DNA of 64,000 nucleotides, taken from positions 1-64,000 of the forward strand of contig DASVAA010000184.1 of the NCBI GenBank assembly GCA_036376595.1, written 5' to 3'. The stretch is from SMAG-U1939 sp036376595 (lineage in GTDB: Bacteria; Chloroflexota; Ktedonobacteria; Ktedonobacterales; JADMIN01). Of the stretch, positions 51,354 through 59,641 are shown piece by piece. The translations under genes were made by a program, and so were the position numbers. Every line of letters starts with the position of its first letter. Within the stretch, counting starts at the first letter, position 1. Below the pieces are notes generated by a model. It ran no database searches. It was not told the DNA's origin and saw only the letters and a program-made list of their open reading frames with translations.

Positions 51354-52082
51354 ATGCCGGCATTGGCGCGCTGGACCGGGCGGATCGTGGAGCTTGCACG
51401 AGGCCTGGGCGAGCGCCTGGGGCCGCGCCTGCCGCTGCCGTCGCCGTGGCGTCCGCCGTTGGTGATGGCGCTTGCGGGGCTGCTGGTGCTGCTGACCGCG
51501 AGCGGCGCGATGGGCTTCGCGCTTGCCGCCGGCGCGCCACCGCCTCGGCCCACCCCGCACAGCGGGCCGGTGGACGCAGGGCATCTCGCGCAGCCGGCGC
51601 TTGCCCTGCCCACGGCCACGCCGCGTTCCACGCCGCCCGCCGCCACGAGCAACGGCTGCCCGATCACCGCCGCCGACACCAGCGCCGAGACCGCCCTCCT
51701 GGCTACCCTCAACGCGCACCGCGCCGCTGCGGGCGCGCACCCGCTGGCCCTCAATCCGGCGCTCTCGGCCGCCGCCGGCGCGCACACCTGCGACATGCTG
51801 CGCCACAACCTGATGAGCCACCTGGGCAGCGATGGCTCGACACCCGCGCACCGCATCCAGGCGACGGGGCTGAGCTACAGCACCTGGGGCGAGAACATCG
51901 GCGTGGCCGAGGGACTGGGGCTGGCGGGCGGCGTCGCGCGGATCGACGGCGACATGATGGCCGAGCCGCTCACCGCCTACGACCACCATTGGAACATCGT
52001 CTATCCCGCCTTCACGCGCGTTGGCATCGGCATCCTCTACACCGATGGGCAGGTCTGGCTGACGGAAGACTTTGTGGCATAG
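51354..52082 (+). CDS. CAP/SCP-domain (YkwD-like) secreted protein
   Basis: A 242-residue protein. One hydrophobic helix (PPLVMALAGLLVLLTASGAMGFALAA) near residues 34-60 anchors or exports it, a Pro-rich linker follows, then the CAP domain: LLATLNAHRAAAGAHPLALNPALSAAAGAHTCDM, HLGSDGSTPAHRI, GENIG and HHWNIVYPAFTRVGIG. CAP proteins act outside the cell in varied roles. GAGGGGG precedes the ATG. Confidence 0.85.
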   Translation: MPALARWTGRIVELARGLGERLGPRLPLPSPWRPPLVMALAGLLVLLTASGAMGFALAAGAPPPRPTPHSGPVDAGHLAQPALALPTATPRSTPPAATSNGCPITAADTSAETALLATLNAHRAAAGAHPLALNPALSAAAGAHTCDMLRHNLMSHLGSDGSTPAHRIQATGLSYSTWGENIGVAEGLGLAGGVARIDGDMMAEPLTAYDHHWNIVYPAFTRVGIGILYTDGQVWLTEDFVA

Positions 52083-52126
52083 GGGATCGGGGCGTGATGC
52101 GATACGCGATGCGGCGCTGTCCCGTG

Positions 52127-52816
52127 CTACCCGGAGCCACTAAACAGGCCCGTCACCAGAAAGAACCCCATGATAATGAGGATCGCGCCGCCGATCTGCG
52201 TCAGGATCACCGTCACGCGGCGGATGCGGCGCAGGAAAGCGCCCGCGCGATCCACCAGGACGCCCACCAGCAGCAACGGCACGCTCTGGCCGAGCGCAAA
52301 GACTAGCATGATGCTCACCCCCTGGAGCACCACCTGCGATCGGACCGCCGTCAAGACCAGGATTGACGCGAGGATTGGGCTGACGCACGCCGACCAGCTC
52401 GCGCCGAAGGCCACGCCGAGGAGTCCCGAGCGCCACCACGACGAGGGACCCGGCTTCACGTTCACGTGGTAGTCCCTGGAGAGCCAGGGAATCGGCAGCA
52501 CGCCGATCAGCGCCACGCCGAAGAGGATGAGCAGCACACCGGCGATGCGCTCGAACACCTGCTGATAGGTCTGCACCGCGCTGCCGACCAGCGCGGCCAC
52601 AGCCCCGAGCAGCACCAACAGCATCCCGTTGCCTAGCACAAACCATAGCGCGTGCCGGCTCACGCGCCAGCGCACCGCGGGCTGGCTCTGCGCGTCGTCC
52701 AGGCTTGTGCCGGCCAGATACGAGAGGTAGCTGGGCATGAGTGGAACGACGCACGGCGCGAGAAACGAGAGGAGGCCCGCTCCAAACGCCCCCAACAACA
52801 GGGTTGCGAGAGACAT
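52127..52816 (-). CDS. ccdA: CcdA/DsbD-like thiol-disulfide transporter
   Basis: A 229-residue six-helix membrane protein. The paired cysteines lie in FLAPCVVPLMPSYLSYLAG (helix 1) and FGASWSACVSPILASIL (helix 4). It moves reducing power across the membrane for cytochrome c maturation or other extracytoplasmic thiols. No cytochrome c biogenesis genes adjoin it, so the client is unknown. Confidence 0.88.
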   Translation of the reverse strand: MSLATLLLGAFGAGLLSFLAPCVVPLMPSYLSYLAGTSLDDAQSQPAVRWRVSRHALWFVLGNGMLLVLLGAVAALVGSAVQTYQQVFERIAGVLLILFGVALIGVLPIPWLSRDYHVNVKPGPSSWWRSGLLGVAFGASWSACVSPILASILVLTAVRSQVVLQGVSIMLVFALGQSVPLLLVGVLVDRAGAFLRRIRRVTVILTQIGGAILIIMGFFLVTGLFSGSG

Positions 52817-52892
52817 ACCGGTTCTGCCTTCCTCGTATGCCGCCAAATCCTCATCCGGTTGTTGGCTCCGGCAGCATCTGCACGTCCAGCCT

Positions 52893-53231
52893 CTAGTGCG
52901 GACAACGCGCGATATAGACGATCGCACCGCCAAGCAGGAGCGCGCTGTATGTGAGGGCAAGGGCGGGCCGCGCCAGGCGCTCTCGGCGCGCTCGGAGGGC
53001 GGCTCCATGTTCGCGTGCAAGGCTTTTGGCCTCATCGGCCGCTACCCCGAGCCAGAGCGCCATGCCCACTTTGCCCTGTGTGGCGAGCGCATCGCGGCAC
53101 ATATCCCTGAAGAGCTGCAGCATGAGCGCGCCGTAGGCATCCCGATAGGCGCGCGGATATAGGTGCAGCCAGAGGGCATACACATGCTCCGCCAGGTGCT
53201 GCCGCGCGAACCATCTGGGTTGTTGTTTCAT
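52893..53231 (-). CDS. PadR-associated small membrane protein
   Basis: A 112-residue protein. LWLHLYPRAYRDAYGALMLQLFRDMCRDA is the segment typical of small proteins encoded after PadR genes, and ALALTYSALLLGGAIVYIA is a C-terminal helix. Its start overlaps the PadR stop in an ATGA junction. The function is unknown. Confidence 0.72.
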   Translation of the reverse strand: MKQQPRWFARQHLAEHVYALWLHLYPRAYRDAYGALMLQLFRDMCRDALATQGKVGMALWLGVAADEAKSLAREHGAALRARRERLARPALALTYSALLLGGAIVYIARCPH

Positions 53232-53593
53232 AGGGCTGCTCCGACCTGCGGATCGGGGAACAACTGGCGCTGCTGGGCCAGCGAGACGATCTCGCGGTAG
53301 CGCTGGAGCTCGGCGAGCAAGGCGCGCCGGCCCAGATCGGCCAGGCGGTAATATCGCCGGCGCTCGTCGTCCATCGCCGGGTCAGGGCGCTCGCCGGATT
53401 CTTCGATGAGCGCGTCGGCGAGCATGCGCTTGATTGACCCGTACAGCGTTCCTGGCCCCATCGTCACCTGGCCCCGTGAATCGCGCTGCACCTGCTTCAT
53501 GATCTCGTAGCCGTGTTTTTCGCCGCCAGCCAGCGCCAGCAGGATATGGAAGACCGCCGGCGTGAGTGGGGCGAGGGGCGATTTGGTCTTCAT
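53228..53593 (-). CDS. PadR-family transcriptional regulator
   Basis: A 121-residue regulator. FHILLALAGGEKHGYEIMKQVQRDSRGQVTMGPGTLYGSIKRML is the PadR winged helix, and RRRYYRLADLGRRALLAEL closes it. It probably represses its own promoter through a 21-bp palindrome lying between the -35 and -10 elements. The transcript start is predicted within a few bases of the ATG, so the message may be leaderless. Confidence 0.88.
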   Translation of the reverse strand: MKTKSPLAPLTPAVFHILLALAGGEKHGYEIMKQVQRDSRGQVTMGPGTLYGSIKRMLADALIEESGERPDPAMDDERRRYYRLADLGRRALLAELQRYREIVSLAQQRQLFPDPQVGAAL

Positions 53594-53600
53594 GTGTGTG

Positions 53601-53629
53601 AGTATATATCCGTGACGGATATATGTCAA
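53601..53629 (-). promoter_or_regulatory. Sigma-70 promoter of the padR operon
   Basis: On the minus strand, TTGACA (53629-53624) and TATACT (53606-53601) are 17 bases apart. The -10 ends 8 bases before the ATG. Confidence 0.82.
53604..53624. promoter_or_regulatory. Probable PadR operator
   Basis: ATATATCCGT and ACGGATATAT form a perfect inverted repeat around one central base. It fills the promoter spacer, so bound PadR would block RNA polymerase. Confidence 0.78.
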
Positions 53630-53847
53630 GAGTTGCTGTCAAATGCCGCTGGTCAGCACGCGCCGGACATGGTAGGATAGCGCGCGACACCGGCCGGGTG
53701 GTATCCCTGCGAGTGCTGGGGGCGTTCAGTCAAGTCGTCTGGCCCCAGTCCGCGCAGGCGGACTTTGTGGCCCGCAGGCCCCATAGGCGCGAATGTATTC
53801 GCCAGCTAGGTAGCGGGGTGCAGGCTGTGGAGGAGGGAGCGCGAGCC

Positions 53848-56058
53848 ATGTTTCGACGGCAGAACAATACAACGGCGACGGCGACCGGGACGGGAGCGAC
53901 ATCATCCGCACCACAGGGCGCGCTTGCTGGGCCAGGGGCGCTGTTACGGCGCGCGGACTGGGAGCGCCTGGATGTCGCGGCGCGCGACCAGCTCCTGGCG
54001 CCGTATCAGGCGCCGACGCTGCCGGCTGAGGGCGGCGGCGGGTCGCCCGATAGAAGCACCGACGTGCCGACACAAACATGGGTGGCGCGGCTGGTGGCGA
54101 CCGGCTTCCAGCCGGAGGTTGCGGCCATCGTGGGCGACTGGCTGGCGATCGCGCCGCCTGACGGGCATCTCTACGTCGGCGGCGGACCGGGCTACGGGCG
54201 CACGAGCCTGGTGGCCGGTCTCGCCCGCGAAGCGATGCGCACGCGGCCCGCGCCGCCCGATCTGTGCTACGTGCCCGGCGGCTCCGCGCTCGATCAGGCG
54301 GAGCTGGTGCCGCTGCCGCACGGCCAGGGCGCGCCCTTCATGGAGGCACTCTTCGGGGGCCTCTCGCGGATTTGTCAGGGGTGGTCGCCTGAGAACAGCG
54401 GCGACGGCAGCGCGAGCAACGGCAACACGAGTGACGGTCACGACGGCAACGCCGGCAACGGCAGCGCGCCTGCCCCCGCACCTATGCCGGCCGCGCAGGC
54501 CGCCCCCGCGCCGGATCGCGCGCAGCTCGTCGCCGCGAGCTTGGGTGCGGTCGAGCAGGGCGCGCCCGCCGAGGCCCAGCCCTATCTGCGGCGGCTGCGC
54601 GACATCTTCGGGGTGTTGATCGCCAGCGGCGACACCCCCGCGCTCTGCAAGGGTGGCGACGTGCCCGCCGGATTGATCGTCAGCGATGACGCACTGGACG
54701 ACCAGGGCAAGCCGCTGGAGAGCGGCGCGCCGGTGGTCGTAGTGCCCATCGCGCAGATGGCGCTGCCCGAGGCGCTGCGACGCGCCAACGGCGGTGTGCT
54801 GGTGCTCCAGGCGGCCGACGTGGTGGGCGATACGTGGGCGGCGCTGGTCTCGGTGCTGCGCTCCGGCCAGTTGCCGCATAAGGAAGACGGCTGGCCTCCA
54901 ATCCCGATCGCGGTGCGGGTGGTGCTGGTCGGCTCCGGCGACGCTTACCAGGCGCTTGACAACGCCGGCGACGACTTCGCCCGCCTCTTCCGCTACGAGG
55001 CGTGGTGTCCCACTGACCTGCGCTGGACACCCCAGGCCGAGGCGGCCTACGCGACGCTCGCGCGCGGCGCCGCCACACGCCACAAGCTGCCCGACTTCGC
55101 GCCGTCGGGTGTGGCGCGGCTGGTGGAGGAGGGCGCGCGCCGCAGCCAGGGCCTCAATCGCGGTCGGCTGACGGCCAATCTGCTGACCCTGCACGACATC
55201 GCCGTCGAGGCGGGCCGCGGGGCGCTGGCGCGCGGCGCGGCGAACACCGAAGGGTTGGACGTGGATACGACGGTCCAGCGGCGGCGCACGCTGCAAGGTG
55301 TGGCCGCACAGCGCGTACTCGATACGATCCTCACTGGGCAGGAGAACACGCCGACGACTGGGCGCTGCATCGGTCTGATCAACGGGCTAGGGATCTACGA
55401 GTCGCGGCCGGCGGAGGGCAGCTTCGCCGTGCCGATGCGCATCAGCGCGACGGTCAGCCCGGGGCGCGACGAGAAGCTGGTGGACATCGAAGCCATCGCC
55501 TCGGCGGCCGATGCCTCGCACGTGCGCGGCGCGCTGACCGCCGAGGGCTACCTCAACTACCGCTACGCGCAGGAGCGCCCGCTCAACACGACCATCCGCA
55601 TCCGGTTCGAGCAGGAGCACGGCGCCACCGGCGGCGACAGCGCCTCGGCGGCGATCCTCTTCGCGCTGCTCTCGGCACTGGCGCAGGTCGAGATCAACGC
55701 CTCACTGGCGATCACGGGCGCCGTCGGCCAGTATGGCGAGGTGCAGCCGATCGGCGGTGTCAACACCAAGATCGAGGGCTTCTGGGCGCTGTGCCGCGCG
55801 CGGCGGACGACGACCGGCGAGCAGCCCACCGGCGGCCGCTACGGCGTGCTAATCCCGGCGACCAATGTGCGCGATCTGATGCTGCACCCGGAGGTTGCCG
55901 ACTCCATCGAGCGCGAGGGATGGTTCGCCGTCTGGCCGATCTCCACCGTGGACCAGGGTCTCGCGCTACTGACTGGCGTGCCGGCGGAGCAGATCCACGC
56001 CCGCGTCGCCGCGCGGCTGCAACGCTTCACGGCCATCGAGCGGCGTGCCCGCGGGTGA
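53848..56058 (+). CDS. LonC-like protease with degenerate ATPase motifs
   Basis: A 736-residue Lon-family protein. The C-terminal protease domain has the Ser-Lys dyad: GATGGDSASAAI with Ser598 and GGVNTKIEGF with Lys641. The AAA region is eroded. Walker A reads GPGYGRTS (residues 113-120) with Arg for Lys, and the Walker B position reads GVLVLQAADV without the usual Asp. A Gly/Asn/Ser-rich insert follows near residue 185. This matches ATP-independent LonC proteins. GGAGG lies 11 bases before ATG 53848. It is divergent from padR. Confidence 0.82.
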   Translation: MFRRQNNTTATATGTGATSSAPQGALAGPGALLRRADWERLDVAARDQLLAPYQAPTLPAEGGGGSPDRSTDVPTQTWVARLVATGFQPEVAAIVGDWLAIAPPDGHLYVGGGPGYGRTSLVAGLAREAMRTRPAPPDLCYVPGGSALDQAELVPLPHGQGAPFMEALFGGLSRICQGWSPENSGDGSASNGNTSDGHDGNAGNGSAPAPAPMPAAQAAPAPDRAQLVAASLGAVEQGAPAEAQPYLRRLRDIFGVLIASGDTPALCKGGDVPAGLIVSDDALDDQGKPLESGAPVVVVPIAQMALPEALRRANGGVLVLQAADVVGDTWAALVSVLRSGQLPHKEDGWPPIPIAVRVVLVGSGDAYQALDNAGDDFARLFRYEAWCPTDLRWTPQAEAAYATLARGAATRHKLPDFAPSGVARLVEEGARRSQGLNRGRLTANLLTLHDIAVEAGRGALARGAANTEGLDVDTTVQRRRTLQGVAAQRVLDTILTGQENTPTTGRCIGLINGLGIYESRPAEGSFAVPMRISATVSPGRDEKLVDIEAIASAADASHVRGALTAEGYLNYRYAQERPLNTTIRIRFEQEHGATGGDSASAAILFALLSALAQVEINASLAITGAVGQYGEVQPIGGVNTKIEGFWALCRARRTTTGEQPTGGRYGVLIPATNVRDLMLHPEVADSIEREGWFAVWPISTVDQGLALLTGVPAEQIHARVAARLQRFTAIERRARG

Positions 56059-56293
56059 AGTACTCACCTCAACGGCGAGCGGCGCTATTTGTGGTCTCTG
56101 CGCCCGGTGCTCGACGCTGCCCAGCAAAAAATATCGAGTTGCGATTCTCTCCTTTGCGCGTTGAACACGGTAGACCGGCAGGCAGCCGAATCCACAGTGC
56201 GGGTTGGTGTTGCATCAATCGGTGATGCTGCCGAGCTATGGAATTGGCCTGGTATATGGGGGCTGCCGAGCACACAGAGAGAGGCGCGAGAAC

Positions 56294-56806
56294 ATGAGGC
56301 GCAGATTTGTCCTGGCATCGCTGATCGTCGCGGTGATCGCCATGCTGGGGGTCGCGGCGGTGGTCTACGTGGTGCCGCGGGTCACAGCAAGTCCCGGCGG
56401 TGGGCCGGGCTGCGTGGACGGCGGCAAAGGGTATGTCGGCATCGTGCCGGGGACCACCGAGCGGCTCAATTGGCATGGCACCTACATTATCGGCCTGTGC
56501 CCCGGCGCGACTGGCCCTCAGGCCGGCGACTCAGACGTGCAGTCGATCACCTATGCCGACGGCACCTACGAGCGCTACAAGATCGTCTATAGCACCGATG
56601 ATCTCAGCCCGAATGGCGTCTTCTGCTATTGGGATCTCACCACCGACCCGTCGCTCACCGGCTCGGGGTATCACTGCCCCAGCGGCTCGGCCAACGACGA
56701 CCTCAAGTGGTACATCGTCTCGTCGAGCGGTGACAGCCCCTACCTCGAGCCGGCCAACAGCGGCGGCTGGAAGTCTCACCCCAACGGCATCGGCGTTTAC
56801 AAGTAG
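56294..56806 (+). CDS. Secreted or membrane-anchored hypothetical protein
   Basis: A 170-residue protein. An N-terminal RRRFVLASLIVAVIAMLGVAAVVYVV segment is a signal anchor. The rest is a small extracytoplasmic domain with cysteines at GPGCVDGG, GLCPGAT, FCYWD and HCPSG, enough for two disulfides. The family was not recognised. GAGAGAGG lies upstream of the ATG. It follows the LonC-like gene by 235 bases that hold no clear element. Confidence 0.6.
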   Translation: MRRRFVLASLIVAVIAMLGVAAVVYVVPRVTASPGGGPGCVDGGKGYVGIVPGTTERLNWHGTYIIGLCPGATGPQAGDSDVQSITYADGTYERYKIVYSTDDLSPNGVFCYWDLTTDPSLTGSGYHCPSGSANDDLKWYIVSSSGDSPYLEPANSGGWKSHPNGIGVYK

Positions 56807-56827
56807 CGACTCGGCGCGGCATCCGAG

Positions 56828-57340
56828 CTACCATCGCTGTTGATGCACGACCTCGTCGAGCGGCCGCCTGCCACCTGCGCGCAGCGGCCGCTCGCGCTCG
56901 CCCGGCAGTGGATAGCCAAACGAGAGGGCCAGCGGGCACTCGTACTCCGGCGGGATGCCGAGGATCGCCGCGGCCTGGTCGGGGTGGTAGATCGTGGCGA
57001 TGCACGAGCCAATGCCCTGGTCCCACGCGGCGAGCTGCATGTAGGTCGTGACCTGCCCCAGATCGAAGAGGATCCAGTCGGCGCGCTCCTCATCCTTCGG
57101 CGCGACCAGCGCCACGCCCAGCGCCGCGCCCGCCAGGTGCCCGGCAAAGTCGCCGGTGGTCGAGAGCCGCGTGAGCGTGTCGCGGTCGGTGATTGCGATG
57201 AACTGCCAGGGCTGGGTGTTCTTTGAGCTTTGCGCCCGACGGCCCGCGTTCAGGATCGTGCGGACGGTATCCTCTGGCAGCGGCCGCGGCTCGAAGCGGC
57301 GGATGGCGCGAAACGAGCCAATGGCCTCGACAACGTCCAT
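56828..57340 (-). CDS. Nitroreductase-family flavoprotein
   Basis: A 170-residue FMN-dependent nitroreductase (FRAIRRFEPRPLPEDTVRTILNAGRRAQSSKNTQPWQFIAI, then a C-terminal LALSFGYPLPGE). It reduces nitro compounds or quinones with NAD(P)H. ATG 57340 follows GGAGGG, and 57358 is an alternative. Confidence 0.85.
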   Translation of the reverse strand: MDVVEAIGSFRAIRRFEPRPLPEDTVRTILNAGRRAQSSKNTQPWQFIAITDRDTLTRLSTTGDFAGHLAGAALGVALVAPKDEERADWILFDLGQVTTYMQLAAWDQGIGSCIATIYHPDQAAAILGIPPEYECPLALSFGYPLPGERERPLRAGGRRPLDEVVHQQRW

Positions 57341-57371
57341 AGCCTTTATCCCTCCCATGTCCTATGCATGT

Positions 57372-57395
57372 CGTAGGGGCGTCCAGTGGACGCCC
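57372..57395. repeat. Palindromic repeat (family A)
   Basis: CGTAG, then GGGCGTCC-AGT-GGACGCCC, between the nitroreductase start and a long family E tract. Confidence 0.85.
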
Positions 57396-57405
57396 GCTCT
57401 CCATG

Positions 57406-57532
57406 TTCTCCGTCTCTGTTTGCCTCCGCGACCTCCGCGAATCTCTGCGTCCTCCGCGTTCTCCGTTCCCTCCCCTTCGCGGACTTCGCGCTTGCTTCGC
57501 GATCTTCGCGTTCTCCGAATTCTTCTCCCATT
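57406..57532 (-). repeat. Purine-rich quasi-repeat tract (family E), minus orientation
   Basis: About 125 bases of CTCCGCG, CCTCCGCGAAT and TTCGCGGACTTCGCG units just downstream of the MFS stop codon. Confidence 0.75.
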
Positions 57533-57533
57533 A

Positions 57534-58865
57534 TCAGAGCTTACCGAGGCGGCGGATCTGCGGCCAGATCAGTGCGACGGCGCCCACCACAACCAGCGTG
57601 CCCGCGCCACCGAGGACGACCGCCAGCACGGGGCCAAAGAGCGCCGCCGCCAGCCCCGACTCGAAGCCGCCCAGCTCGTTGGAGGCGCCGACGAAGATTC
57701 CGTTGACCGCGTACACCCGGCCGCGAATCTCGTCGGGCGCGCGGGTGAGCAGCAGCGTGCTGCGGATCACGACGCTGATGTTATCGAGCGCGCCGAGCAG
57801 CAGGAGCATGGCGAGCGAAAGCGGGAACGAGTGCGAGACGCCGAAGACGATCGTCGCCAGCCCAAAGCCGGCGACCGCCAGCAGCAGCGCGCGCCCGGCG
57901 TGGCGATAGGGCGGCCGGTGCGCCTGGCCCAGCGCCATCAGCACCGCGCCGACGGAGGGCGCCGCGCGCAGCAGCCCCAGGCCCGTCGCGCCGACATGCA
58001 GGATGTCGAGCGCGTAGATCGGCAGCAGCGTGACCGCACCACCCAAGAGCACCGCGAAGAGGTCGAGTGTAATCGCCGCCAAGATCACCGGCGTATGGCG
58101 CACGAAGCCGAACCCCGCGCCCAACTCGCGCAGCGTGACCGGCTCCCTTTTGGTGGGCGGCAGCGCGCGGCGGCTGCGAATGGCGGCGATCAGGCCGATC
58201 ACGACCGCGCAGGTGAGCGCATTGATGAGGTAGACGACCGTCGAGTAGCCGGTCAGCGCGATCAGCGCGCCCCCCAGCGCGGGACCGATCACCGCGGCGA
58301 GCTGCCACGAGCTGCTGCTCCAGCTCGCGGCGTTGCGGAACACCGCCTCGGGTACGATCTGCGGCACCAGCGACGAGTTGGCGGGCGTGTTGAAGGCCAG
58401 CGCAATGCCGAAGACGAGTAGGCAGACGTAGAAGAGAGGGATAGGCCCAGCCGCGCCGGAGAGCAGCGCGAGACCGAGCGAACAGACGGCTATCGTCACC
58501 TCAGTGATTAGCACGAGATGCCGGCGGTCGCGGCGGTCGGCCAGGTGGCCGGCGGGCAGCGCCAGCAGGATCACCGGGATGATCTGCACCAACCCCACCA
58601 GCCCCAGCGCGAGGGCCGAGCGCGTGCGGACGTAGAGCTCCCAGCCGATGGCGACGGCCAGCATCTGCTCGCCCAGCGTCGCCAGGAAGTTGGCGCCCAG
58701 GAACAGGCGGAAGTCGCGGGTGCGCAGTGCGGCGTAGGCATCGTGCCGCTCGGTAGGCAACACAGCATCTCCCGCGCCGCCCATATCATGCGCGTCCTCT
58801 GCCCCGTCTGTCCCGTCTGTCCCGTCCGCCTCCTCCGCAGGCTCGTGCTCGCCGATTGCACTCAC
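57534..58865 (-). CDS. MFS transporter (enterobactin exporter-like, MFS_3)
   Basis: A 443-residue 12-helix transporter. RDFRLFLGANFLATLGEQMLAVAIGWELY and GHLADRRDRRHLVLITE (loop 2-3 motif) mark the MFS_3 group. The GTG at 58865 overlaps the SDR stop by 4 bases (GTGA), giving coupling. An ATG at 58784 would remove 27 acidic residues that are encoded by repeat-like GGACAGACGGGACAG units. The substrate is unknown. Confidence 0.82.
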   Translation of the reverse strand: MSAIGEHEPAEEADGTDGTDGAEDAHDMGGAGDAVLPTERHDAYAALRTRDFRLFLGANFLATLGEQMLAVAIGWELYVRTRSALALGLVGLVQIIPVILLALPAGHLADRRDRRHLVLITEVTIAVCSLGLALLSGAAGPIPLFYVCLLVFGIALAFNTPANSSLVPQIVPEAVFRNAASWSSSSWQLAAVIGPALGGALIALTGYSTVVYLINALTCAVVIGLIAAIRSRRALPPTKREPVTLRELGAGFGFVRHTPVILAAITLDLFAVLLGGAVTLLPIYALDILHVGATGLGLLRAAPSVGAVLMALGQAHRPPYRHAGRALLLAVAGFGLATIVFGVSHSFPLSLAMLLLLGALDNISVVIRSTLLLTRAPDEIRGRVYAVNGIFVGASNELGGFESGLAAALFGPVLAVVLGGAGTLVVVGAVALIWPQIRRLGKL

Positions 58866-59641
58866 GCGCCGTGTCCCGCCATATGGCCGCCATCCACCGG
58901 CAGCGCGACGCCGGTGATGAACGCGGCCTCGTCGGAGGCCAGGAAGAGCGCGGCGTTGGCGATGTCCTCGGGGGTTGCCATGCGTCCCAGCGGGATCGAC
59001 GCGATGAGCCGCTCGCGGATCTGGTCCGGGGCGGCGCGCGTGCCGGCGACGAATTCGGAGATCATCGGCGTATCGGCCCATACGGGGCAGATGGCGTTGG
59101 CGCGGATGCCGAAGCGCGCGCCCTCCAGCGCGATGGTCTGGGTGAGCTGCACGACGGCGGCCTTCGAGGCGCCGTATGCGCCCAGGTGCGGCGTCCCTTG
59201 CAAGCCGGCGACCGAGGCGGTGGTCAGGATCACGCCGCCACCTGTTGTGCGCATGGCCGGGATGGTGTGCTTGGCGCAGAGGAAGACGCCGTTGAGATTG
59301 ACGCTGAGCACGCGGTCCCAATCCTGGATGCTCGTGTTGGCGAGGAAACCCGGCGTGCCGATGCCGGCGTTGGCAACGAGGATGTCAAGCTTGCCGAAGC
59401 GCGTGAGAGCATCCGCGATCGCCGCCGCCACGTCGTCTTCGCTGGTCACGTCCAGGTGTCGCGCCGCCGCTCGCTCGCCGGGCGCGCCGCCGATCAGCTC
59501 GACGGTCTCGGCGGCGGCGGCTTCATTCACGTCGGTGACGAGCACACGCGCGCCCTCGTCCGCGAAGCGCCGCGCCATCGCGCGACCCAAGCCCGAGCCG
59601 GCGCCGGTAATCAGCGCCGATTTGCCTTCCAGCCGACCCAT
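58862..59641 (-). CDS. Short-chain dehydrogenase/reductase
   Basis: A 259-residue classical SDR: TGAGSGLGRAMA binds the nucleotide, LVANAGIG is strand 4, TTASVAGLQGTPHLGAYGASKAAV gives Ser-Tyr-Lys, and LPVDGGHMAG ends it. GAGGAGGG precedes ATG 59641. It is coupled to the MFS gene downstream, so enzyme and exporter or importer may share a substrate. Confidence 0.87.
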   Translation of the reverse strand: MGRLEGKSALITGAGSGLGRAMARRFADEGARVLVTDVNEAAAAETVELIGGAPGERAAARHLDVTSEDDVAAAIADALTRFGKLDILVANAGIGTPGFLANTSIQDWDRVLSVNLNGVFLCAKHTIPAMRTTGGGVILTTASVAGLQGTPHLGAYGASKAAVVQLTQTIALEGARFGIRANAICPVWADTPMISEFVAGTRAAPDQIRERLIASIPLGRMATPEDIANAALFLASDEAAFITGVALPVDGGHMAGHGA

